The position numbers and the translations under genes are program-made. Under the pieces are notes generated by a model that was not told the DNA's origin, searched no databases, and saw nothing but the letters and a program-made list of their open reading frames with translations. From assembly GCA_002773655.1 (NCBI GenBank), contig PFAR01000013.1, positions 33,781 through 40,622 of the forward strand: a stretch of 6,842 nt of DNA, read 5' to 3'. The stretch is from Candidatus Falkowbacteria bacterium CG10_big_fil_rev_8_21_14_0_10_43_10 (GTDB taxonomy: Bacteria; Patescibacteriota; Patescibacteriia; Patescibacteriales; XYC2-FULL-47-12). Numbering within the stretch: position 1 is the stretch's first letter; each line of letters starts with the position of its first letter. Shown one piece after another: positions 1 to 5,181 of this stretch.

Positions 1-1
1 A

Positions 2-70
2 GGTGCTGGATTTATTAAAAAAGGTGGCAAAACGCCAACTATAAATATAATAGCGAGAAAAGACGGTTAA
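2..70 (+). CDS. C-terminal end of an upstream protein (partial)
   Basis: The window opens inside a reading frame that runs 22 codons to a TAA at 68-70, giving GAGFIKKGGKTPTINIIARK followed by DG. The alternating hydrophobic ending (TINIIARK) looks like the last beta strand of a Rossmann-like protein. Class I SAM-dependent methyltransferases often end with an 'aGF...TP.i.i.ArK' pattern, so that is my best guess, but 22 residues are too few to assign a family. The frame has no stop before its end and is followed by an AT-rich gap with a promoter, which fits a true gene end. The identity is inference only. Confidence 0.5.
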   Translation, partial: GAGFIKKGGKTPTINIIARKDG

Positions 71-87
71 GTCAACTTTTTAAAAGA

Positions 88-114
88 TTGAAATATTATG
101 ATATTTGATATAAT
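88..114 (+). promoter_or_regulatory. Candidate sigma70-type promoter for the U32 gene
   Basis: TATAAT at 109-114 is preceded by TG one base upstream (TGATATAAT, an extended -10). A TTGAAA at 88-93 lies 15 bp upstream, which is shorter than ideal, but the extended -10 can compensate. Transcription would begin near 121, placing the hairpin at 135-167 in the 5' leader of the gene starting at 177. Assigned from sequence match only. Confidence 0.5.
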
Positions 115-134
115 GTAGGTATATTAAATAAAAT

Positions 135-167
135 ATGTAGAGACGTTGTATTGTAACATCTCTACAT
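135..167. repeat. Imperfect palindromic repeat of the GTAGAGACGTTG type
   Basis: ATGTAGAGA (135-143) pairs exactly with TCTCTACAT (159-167). After one C/A mismatch the stem continues with GTT/AAC (145-147 with 155-157). The core GTAGAGACGTTG resembles, as I recall it, a palindromic interspersed repeat scattered through cyanobacterial and some other bacterial genomes (GTAGAGACGTTG...CAACGTCTCTAC); here the right arm has decayed from CGTCTC to CATCTC. It lies between the candidate promoter and the start codon, so it would form a hairpin in the mRNA leader. There is no U-tract after it, so it is not an intrinsic terminator. Confidence 0.6.
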
Positions 168-176
168 AAACGAATT

Positions 177-1424
177 ATGAAAATAAAGAAATCATCCCGG
201 CGCCTGCGGCACGGGTGGACGCGGCCGGAAATAATGTCGCCGATTCGCGACTGGGCATCGCTTGAGGTCTGCAAAAATTACGCGGACGCGGTTTATTTTG
301 GGCTGTCCAATTTAACCATGCGGCAAAATGCCGATGTTTTTAATTTAGGAAACTTGGGAGCATTCGTAAAAAAGTGCCATTCATATAAAATTAAGGCGTA
401 CTTAACGGTAAACTCCGTAATTTACAATAAGGACATTAAGACCGCCGAACGGATTATTAAAAAAGCAAAGAAGGTCGGAGTGGACGCGGTAATCGTCTGG
501 GACCCGGCGGCGATTGAACTGGCGCGTAAATACAGAGTGAAGTTTTTTATCTCCACCCAGGCCAATGTTTCCAACTGGCAGTCCGCGTTATTTTATAAAA
601 AATTAGGCGCCTCCCGAATTGTGCTGGCGCGGGAAATGACCTTAAAACAGATTGCAGAATTGAAAAAAAATTATAAAATGCCGGGGTTGGAAATTGAAAC
701 ATTCGTGCACGGGGCGATGTGCTGGTCAATCTCCGGACGCTGTTTGTTGTCCGCCGCCATCTATGGCAAATCCGCTAACTGCGGTTCCTGCGGCCAGCCC
801 TGTCGGAAAGAATGGATTTTAGAAGATGACGAGGGCAATAAAATTTCTAATCAGGGAAAATATTATATGAGCGCCAAGGATTTATGCATGATTGGACATA
901 TTCCGGAATTGATTAAAGCCGGAATTGACAGTTTTAAAATTGAAGGCCGGCGAAGGGACCCACGCTATATTGAGGTTACTACAAAATACTACAGAGAAGC
1001 AGTGGACGCGTATTTTGACGGCACATATACAAAGGAAAAAGTGCGGCAATGGAAAAAGAAATTAACAAGCGTGTATAACAGAGGTTTTGAAACCGGATTT
1101 TACTTCGGCAATCCCGGGCCGGAAGGTATCAGTTATGATAAATCAGATAACGTCGCCACAGCCAAAAAAACAAGAGTGGGGCAAATAATAAAATACCTCC
1201 CAAAAATAAAAGTAGCCTTAGTTAAATTACGGGACCGGGGGCTAAATACTAGCGAGGAAATTTATATTGAGGGCGGAAGGACATACTTAAAGCAAAAAGT
1301 TTCCTCTATGGAAATCAAAGGCAAGCAAATTAAGCAAGCGAAAAAAGGCGATGAGGTTGGAATAAAGGTTGATAAAAAGGTAAGAGAGGGGGATAATATA
1401 TTTATCACTACAAATTACAAATAA
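177..1424 (+). CDS. U32-family protein (Fe-S, TrhP/RlhA-like hydroxylase family; 'peptidase U32')
   Basis: The protein has 415 residues. Residues about 16-320 form the U32 TIM-barrel-like domain, beginning RPEIMSPIRDWASLE and DAVYFGL (38-43). The family signature E-x-F-x2-G-[SA]-M-C-x4-G-x-C-x-L-S is complete at 174-192. Cysteines C182, C189, C205/C209 (NCGSCGQPCR) and C237 (SAKDLC) fit the four-cysteine [4Fe-4S] site known in UbiU/UbiV-type members. DSFKIEGRRR (251-260) is the usual block after it. Residues about 330-413 look like the small beta-barrel U32 C-terminal domain. Characterised relatives do prephenate-dependent hydroxylation of tRNA U34 (TrhP) or of 23S rRNA (RlhA), so an RNA-modification role is more likely than proteolysis, but the exact substrate cannot be read here. 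The start at 177 has no SD sequence. It adds about 15 basic residues (MKIKKSSRRLRHGWT) before family similarity begins; ATG at 234 (M20) would start inside the conserved first strand and is less likely. The gene may be cotranscribed with the next one, since no terminator separates them. Confidence 0.9.
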   Translation: MKIKKSSRRLRHGWTRPEIMSPIRDWASLEVCKNYADAVYFGLSNLTMRQNADVFNLGNLGAFVKKCHSYKIKAYLTVNSVIYNKDIKTAERIIKKAKKVGVDAVIVWDPAAIELARKYRVKFFISTQANVSNWQSALFYKKLGASRIVLAREMTLKQIAELKKNYKMPGLEIETFVHGAMCWSISGRCLLSAAIYGKSANCGSCGQPCRKEWILEDDEGNKISNQGKYYMSAKDLCMIGHIPELIKAGIDSFKIEGRRRDPRYIEVTTKYYREAVDAYFDGTYTKEKVRQWKKKLTSVYNRGFETGFYFGNPGPEGISYDKSDNVATAKKTRVGQIIKYLPKIKVALVKLRDRGLNTSEEIYIEGGRTYLKQKVSSMEIKGKQIKQAKKGDEVGIKVDKKVREGDNIFITTNYK

Positions 1425-1434
1425 AATATTTTTT

Positions 1435-1510
1435 GTCATCCCGACTGGAGCGAAGCGAAATGGAGGGATATAATTATATCCCTCGACTCCCTCCAGTCGC
1501 TCGGGATGAC
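1435..1510. repeat. 76-bp compound palindromic (MITE-like) repeat
   Basis: GTCATCCCGA (1435-1444) is the exact reverse complement of TCGGGATGAC (1501-1510). The centre is a perfect 22-bp palindrome, GAGGGATATAATTATATCCCTC (1463-1484, split here as GAGGGATATAA + TTATATCCCTC). The element is two diverged half-units head to head, each reading GTCATCCC ... GAGGGATATAA, with CTGGAG/CTCCAG (1445-1450 and 1491-1496) also inverted. The 'cgaagcga' insert (1451-1458) in the left half is typical of a very widespread class of bacterial intergenic repeats. A related half-unit occurs at 6650-6702. There is no coding potential and no U-tract after it on the + strand. Its right end overlaps the first codons of the next gene. 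Confidence 0.8.
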
Positions 1511-2987
1511 AATTAGAAATACGAATATAATTATTACAAAAAATTATAAAGAGATGTCGCAGAAGGCGGCCAAGATTTTTTTAAACCAGCTGGCGGTTAA
1601 GCCGGAATCGGTTTTCGGATTGGCGACCGGGTCCACACCCCTTGGCATGTACGCGACAGTTAAAAAAGCATACAGTAAATATGGCTATGATTTTAGCCGG
1701 GTAAAGACTTTTAACTTAGATGAATATGTCGGTTTAGATAAAAGTGATAGGCAAAGTTATTATGCTTTTATGCAAAAGAATCTTTTCAGTCATCTTAACA
1801 TTAAAAAAAATAATATAAATATTCCTGACGGCCGGGCGAAGAATTTAACCAAACATTGCCGGGAGTATGAAGGAAAAATTAAAAAAAATTCGGTTGATCT
1901 GCAAGTTCTGGGTATTGGTGCCAACGGGCACATCGGCTTTAACGAACCGGGCAGTTTAATAAATTCAGAGACTAGAGTTGTTGACTTAGATAAAAAATCC
2001 ATTAAAGACAACTCCAGATTTTTTAATAGCATTGATGACGTGCTAAAGCAGGCCATAACCATGGGTATAAAAACCATTATGTCCGCCAAGAAGATTATCA
2101 TTTTGGCCAGCGGCAAAAATAAGGCGCAAGCGGTAAAAAGCATGATAGAGGGAAAAGTCGACTCTTATTGCCCGGCAAGTTTTTTGCAAAATCATCCGGA
2201 TGTTTATGTAATAGTTGATAAAGAAGCGGCCGAGCTACTCAAAAAACAGGAATACAAGAAAAACGGCTGGAGCGAAATTTTGGTTTTAAATGAAAATATT
2301 TTGCCAAAAGGCGAAAAGATTTTAATTATCAGTCCGCATCATGACGACTCGGCGGTAAGCTGCGGGGCGACCGTCAAAGCGCTGGCAAAAAATAACGACG
2401 TTTATACTCTTATCATGACGGCCGGGTATCGCGCGGACATCCCCGGGCTTTCCCGGGCGCAAAAAATAAAAGCGCGCGTTAAAGAGGCGCGGGCGGAAAG
2501 CAAAATTTTGGGCTCTAAAATAATTTTGGGCAATTTTAAATTTTATGATAACGGAAAAAAGTTTTGGCCGGATGATTTAGAAAAATTCGGGAAAATTTTT
2601 ATGAAGATAAAGCCGGATGTTATAATGCTGCCGCATGAGCGCGATGAGCATCCTACGCATTTATTAAGCACGCGATTGGCTCTGGAATATTTCAATCGGA
2701 AAAAAATTAAAGGAATTGAACTGTGGTTTTATGAGGGTTTGTGGTCGCAGCATTTGCTCCAAAATATTAATTTGGTTTTCGGTTTTGATAAAAAATTATT
2801 AAATTTTAAAAATAAAGCATTACGGGAGCATAAATCCCAAATGGCGCGCTTGCCTTTAGTTCATGCTTCGCAGGCCCTAACGCGCTTCCGCGCCATGACT
2901 ATGCCGGAACAGCGTTTTGTCAATTTTGGCCAGACTCCGCCTTATTTCGCGGAGTATATTGAGGCGTATTATAGAGTTCAAGTATAG
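1506..2987 (+). CDS. Glucosamine-6-phosphate deaminase (NagB-like) fused to PIG-L/LmbE deacetylase
   Basis: The protein has 493 residues in two domains. Residues 1-250 match NagB (GlcN6P + H2O to fructose-6-P + NH3): LATGSTPLGMY (39-49, phosphate loop), NLDEYVGL (70-77, with D72 at the catalytic-base position), GIGANGHIGFNEPG (136-149, with H142 and E147 of the active site) and MGIKTIMSAKKIIILASGK (186-204). N140 sits where E. coli NagB has D141; Asn is normal in the Bacillus-type branch. Residues about 268-493 match the PIG-L/LmbE zinc N-deacetylase fold: SPHHDD (276-281; H278, D280, D281) and HPTH (382-385). The likely combined role is GlcNAc-6-P or similar deacetylation followed by deamination, replacing separate NagA and NagB; comparable fusions are known in Bacteroidetes NagB-like proteins, but the deacetylase substrate is not proven. 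It is a cytoplasmic enzyme with no signal peptide. The start ATG at 1506 lies inside the repeat's right arm and lacks an SD sequence. No other ATG, GTG or TTG start lies close by, and family similarity (NIIITKNY) begins at about residue 7, so this start is the best choice. Confidence 0.9.
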   Translation: MTIRNTNIIITKNYKEMSQKAAKIFLNQLAVKPESVFGLATGSTPLGMYATVKKAYSKYGYDFSRVKTFNLDEYVGLDKSDRQSYYAFMQKNLFSHLNIKKNNINIPDGRAKNLTKHCREYEGKIKKNSVDLQVLGIGANGHIGFNEPGSLINSETRVVDLDKKSIKDNSRFFNSIDDVLKQAITMGIKTIMSAKKIIILASGKNKAQAVKSMIEGKVDSYCPASFLQNHPDVYVIVDKEAAELLKKQEYKKNGWSEILVLNENILPKGEKILIISPHHDDSAVSCGATVKALAKNNDVYTLIMTAGYRADIPGLSRAQKIKARVKEARAESKILGSKIILGNFKFYDNGKKFWPDDLEKFGKIFMKIKPDVIMLPHERDEHPTHLLSTRLALEYFNRKKIKGIELWFYEGLWSQHLLQNINLVFGFDKKLLNFKNKALREHKSQMARLPLVHASQALTRFRAMTMPEQRFVNFGQTPPYFAEYIEAYYRVQV

Positions 2988-3089
2988 TCGCACGGATCTA
3001 TGTGGGTATCAAACCATTAATGCGAATTCTCTGTACGGACTTAGACAAACTCAGATGAATGCGAATGCTACAAAAATATATGGTAGTAT
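2988..3089. other. Intergenic spacer with no recognised element
   Basis: This is the spacer between the NagB/PIG-L stop and the shared terminator. The short word AATGCGAAT occurs twice (near 3020 and 3058). I see no promoter, hairpin or reading frame worth annotating. Confidence 0.4.
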
Positions 3090-3123
3090 AAAAAAAGCCC
3101 CGGCGGTGTTCCGCTGGGGTTTT
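3090..3123. terminator. Bidirectional intrinsic terminator between the convergent NagB/PIG-L gene and purH
   Basis: CCCCGGCGG (3098-3106) pairs with CCGCTGGGG (3111-3119) over nine base pairs with one G-U, around a TGTT loop. The stem is extended by A-T pairs from flanking A and T runs. Read on the minus strand it is followed by seven Ts (complement of 3090-3096), a strong terminator for purH, whose stop codon lies about 30 bp away. Read on the plus strand it is followed by TTTTATT and can end the U32/NagB transcript too. Confidence 0.88.
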
Positions 3124-3151
3124 ATTGTTCTCTTTGGTCTGCGGCCGTGTT

Positions 3152-4933
3152 TTAGTGGCCGTAAAATCCGCGATGTTCTGGGGCGACAAAGGCGACTCGC
3201 ATCCCGGCGTCTTTGAAAAACCGAACAGTCTGGTCTTTATTTTGGCCGTCATAAGGAACGATGCCGCCGATGCATCCTCCGTCCCGCATCAGTTCACTTG
3301 ACTCGCGGTTGTCTTTACTGAGAGCCAATGCGCGCAGGCGATCCAATAGACGCAGTTGTTCGTGCGGATCATTTGATTTTTTTGTCTGATCCAGTAAACT
3401 CTGCAGGTCGGGAATAATATTTTTGATGTCAATCGGAGCTTCGCTATTCGGATATGGGATAAATCCGTCGGTGGCAAAAATCGACTCGGTTGTATCATGC
3501 CCGGACTGAACAGCCCGGTCAAAGCAGAAACGGGTGCATTGGACCCGATCTTGCTGTCCGCCTACCAAACCAATCAGCTGGCGGTTTTTGGCCAGCGCGG
3601 TCGTATTGCTAACTGTCCGCCAGCAGGCGACCCAGGCAACCAGCAATGTTTCAAAGCCGGTCTTGGTTAGCGGTTTGCCCGCCCATTTTAAAATATTATC
3701 AGGCGTAAGCAGAAAACAAGCGGCGCGTTGTTCAAGATAACCGCCGCGGATTGCCCGCAAGGTCCATTCTTCCGGCGGTAGCTGGGGATCGCTCAGGGCC
3801 ACGTTAGTCATAACTTTTCGTTTTTCTCGTTTGCCAAGCAGTTCAAGAGCACTATCGGAGATTCCTGGAACACAGATAAGGTCTAACCCAACCTTATCTC
3901 GGCCGAAATTTTTTTGTTTATTCGGCGCGAATAAGCGCTGACCGAGTTTATCGGTGATCGGAAAGTTGCAGATGAACTCGCCTCCCATAACCGCCCGCGG
4001 ATCTCCCCAGATCGCTTTTTCAATCGCGGTCATCGGATTCTTCCAGTCTATGGCCAATCCGCAGGGACTGCCGTGTTTTCCGCAAATGGCAATGTATGGC
4101 ACATTTCCCTGCCAACGCCGGAATGTTTCCGCCAAAGCGCAGAGGATGTTTAATATGGTGTCGTGATCCGCGACCGTGATGTAGGCCGGGCTTCCGGAAA
4201 TCGTTTCAAAACGCGAGAACGCCAGCGAATCTTCGGGACCAATCAGATTTGGAAGAAAATGGGCCGGATTGCGGTCCCGGCTTTCGGCGTAGGCGAGTCC
4301 AACCGCCGGTCCGAGCAGAATTGATTTGACTAGCTGGTCTTTCTTTCCGGCCAAATACTCCCAAATGGCGCAGTCGTAGGCGGCTGTCATCCCGAACGCT
4401 TTGACCGCCAAATCAAAATTGGTTTCTTCGGAAACGGCTCCGCCTGTCCGGTCCATTTCGTCAATAACCCGCTGATAATCGGCAGGATTAGTGAGAATGG
4501 TGACAAATTTGTTATTTTTTGCCGCCGACCGGGTCATGCTCGGGCCGCCGATATCAATATTTTCAATGGCATCGGCCAGCGTACAGCCCTCTTTGGCGAC
4601 TGTCTGCTGGAACGGATACAGGTTACAAATTACCATATCGATCGGCAGAATGCCATTTTGTTCTGCCTCTGTTTCGTGCGTTTCGTCTCCGCGAACGAAT
4701 AAAAGGCCGCCATGGATTTTTGGATGCAAGGTTTTTACCCGTCCGCCCATCATCTCTGGGAAGCCGGTAAATTTTGAAACTTCAGTTACTGAGATTCCAA
4801 CTTCCTGCAATTTTTTTGCGGTTCCTCCGGTTGAGAGGATTTCCACTCCGTGTTTGGCCAGCACCGCGCCGATTTTTTCAATATCAGTTTTGTCGCTGAC
4901 GCTAACTAGCGCTCGTCTTATTTTTCTACTCAT
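3152..4933 (-). CDS. purH: Bifunctional AICAR formyltransferase / IMP cyclohydrolase
   Basis: The protein has 593 residues and catalyses the last two steps of purine synthesis: AICAR + 10-formyl-THF to FAICAR, then ring closure to IMP. The N-terminal MGS-like IMP cyclohydrolase domain (about 1-195) has SVSDKT (11-16), STGGTAK (34-40), GFPEMMGGRVKTLHP (57-71; K67), CNLYPF (103-108; Y106), IDIGGPSMTRSAAKN (126-140; D127, K139) and MTAAYD (182-187). The transformylase domain (about 200-593) has GKHGSPCG (285-292) with the catalytic Lys286-His287, the family form being KHxNPCG or KHxSPxG. VGGQQDRVQCTR (457-468) and ATDGFIPYP (487-495) follow. Oddities: most bacterial PurH proteins are about 510-530 residues, and here a charged, helix-like stretch of about 50 residues (500-549) follows FIPYP where other PurH proteins have a short link, before the divergent ending EHRGFYGH. 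The start is well supported by GGAGG six bases upstream. The gene is divergent from pyrE-pyrF and ends at a strong terminator, so it is probably monocistronic. Confidence 0.95.
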   Translation of the reverse strand: MSRKIRRALVSVSDKTDIEKIGAVLAKHGVEILSTGGTAKKLQEVGISVTEVSKFTGFPEMMGGRVKTLHPKIHGGLLFVRGDETHETEAEQNGILPIDMVICNLYPFQQTVAKEGCTLADAIENIDIGGPSMTRSAAKNNKFVTILTNPADYQRVIDEMDRTGGAVSEETNFDLAVKAFGMTAAYDCAIWEYLAGKKDQLVKSILLGPAVGLAYAESRDRNPAHFLPNLIGPEDSLAFSRFETISGSPAYITVADHDTILNILCALAETFRRWQGNVPYIAICGKHGSPCGLAIDWKNPMTAIEKAIWGDPRAVMGGEFICNFPITDKLGQRLFAPNKQKNFGRDKVGLDLICVPGISDSALELLGKREKRKVMTNVALSDPQLPPEEWTLRAIRGGYLEQRAACFLLTPDNILKWAGKPLTKTGFETLLVAWVACWRTVSNTTALAKNRQLIGLVGGQQDRVQCTRFCFDRAVQSGHDTTESIFATDGFIPYPNSEAPIDIKNIIPDLQSLLDQTKKSNDPHEQLRLLDRLRALALSKDNRESSELMRDGGCIGGIVPYDGQNKDQTVRFFKDAGMRVAFVAPEHRGFYGH

Positions 4934-4937
4934 CAGT

Positions 4938-4944
4938 TTCCTCC
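4938..4944 (-). promoter_or_regulatory. Ribosome binding site of purH
   Basis: The minus strand reads GGAGGAAACTGATG. GGAGG ends six bases before the ATG at 4933, near-ideal spacing, and fixes the purH start. The U32 and NagB/PIG-L genes have nothing comparable. Confidence 0.85.
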
Positions 4945-4973
4945 AAATTATTAAGTTTTAGGGTACAAAACAA

Positions 4974-4994
4974 GCTAAATCATTATGATTTAGC
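4974..4994 (-). promoter_or_regulatory. Perfect hairpin in the purH leader (possible weak attenuator)
   Basis: GCTAAATCA (4974-4982) and TGATTTAGC (4986-4994) pair over nine bases around a 3-nt loop. In the purH direction the stem is followed by TTGTTTTG, a U-rich but interrupted run, so it could act as a weak terminator or as an mRNA-stabilising or operator element. It lies about 40 nt upstream of the purH ATG and downstream of the candidate purH promoter. No riboswitch I know matches this small leader. Confidence 0.5.
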
Positions 4995-5051
4995 CCTCCC
5001 ATTGTTGATTAAAGATTAACTGATAATGAAGTAAAAAGCAAGTTTATTTAT

Positions 5052-5078
5052 TTGTTTTTTTATCGGTTTTATTATACT
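5052..5078 (+). promoter_or_regulatory. Candidate pyrE-pyrF promoter overlapping the purH promoter
   Basis: TATACT (5073-5078) is a good -10 with a poor -35, TTGTTT (5052-5057), 15 bp upstream. It overlaps the opposing purH -10 by four bases. Transcription would begin near 5085, just before the leader hairpin at 5091-5135. This is the best plus-strand candidate in the gap but a weak one. Confidence 0.35.
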
Positions 5079-5098
5079 CTAAGTATAAGAAAAGCCAA
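5071..5098 (-). promoter_or_regulatory. Candidate purH promoter
   Basis: On the minus strand TTGGCT (5093-5098) is followed after 16 bp by TATAAT (5071-5076). The -10 is a perfect consensus; the -35 matches at the TTG. Transcription would begin near 5064, giving a purH leader of about 130 nt that contains the 4974-4994 hairpin. Confidence 0.5.
5072..5088. promoter_or_regulatory. Dyad TTATACT-CTA-AGTATAA between the divergent promoters
   Basis: TTATACT (5072-5078) and AGTATAA (5082-5088) are exact inverted repeats with a 3-bp spacer. The dyad covers both proposed -10 boxes, so a dimeric regulator bound here would block both promoters. It could also simply reflect -10-like sequences facing each way. 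No regulator is encoded beside it that would identify it. Confidence 0.4.
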
Positions 5099-5147
5099 AC
5101 CAAAGGAGAAATTTGCACCTTTTATGTTTGGCTTTAATTTTGTTCTT
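5091..5147 (+). promoter_or_regulatory. pyrE-pyrF leader hairpin with U-rich tail (possible attenuator)
   Basis: AAAGCCAAAC (5091-5100) and GTTTGGCTTT (5126-5135) form a perfect 10-bp stem. Inside the 25-nt loop AAAGG (5102-5106) can pair with CCTTT (5118-5122), giving a second tier. The stem is followed by AATTTTGTTCTT, resembling an imperfect intrinsic terminator. The loop carries AAAGGAG, an SD-like word, four bases before a TTG that opens a 14-codon frame (5113-5157) ending just before the pyrE-pyrF RBS. I do not see the PyrR anti-antiterminator consensus. The position near the proposed transcript start suggests attenuation of pyrimidine synthesis, but the mechanism is inferred. Confidence 0.5.
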
Positions 5148-5174
5148 ATCAAAATAGAAAGGTTAAAAGTGGTG

Positions 5175-5179
5175 AAGGA
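5175..5179 (+). promoter_or_regulatory. Ribosome binding site of pyrE-pyrF
   Basis: AAGGA ends two bases before ATG 5182 and five bases before a second in-frame ATG at 5185. The spacing favours the second ATG, so the true product may be one residue shorter. An in-frame TGA at 5173-5175 excludes any earlier start. Confidence 0.65.
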
Positions 5180-5181
5180 AA

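Noticed and set aside
177..1424. Collagenase/protease function for the U32 protein
   Set aside because: The characterised close family members with this cysteine pattern are Fe-S RNA or ubiquinone hydroxylation factors; no protease catalytic site is visible.
1435..1510. Large hairpin as an intrinsic terminator of the U32 gene
   Set aside because: No U-tract follows the stem on the + strand (CAATTAG follows), and the sequence fits an interspersed repeat family.
2008..2143. Antisense frame in the NagB domain (1790-2143, minus strand)
   Set aside because: It mirrors the NagB coding strand, is low complexity and hydrophobic, and has no RBS.
2917..3252. Overlapping short frames on both strands around the end of the NagB/PIG-L gene and of purH
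   Set aside because: They overlap confident genes and the terminator, have no family features and no RBS.
4491..4961. 156-codon plus-strand frame opposite the start of purH
   Set aside because: It is antisense to strongly conserved PurH motifs, and its protein has no recognisable domain.
4974..5135. Purine, preQ1 or PyrR-binding leader
   Set aside because: The hairpins lack the conserved loops of purine and preQ1 riboswitches, and I find no match to the PyrR binding-loop consensus.
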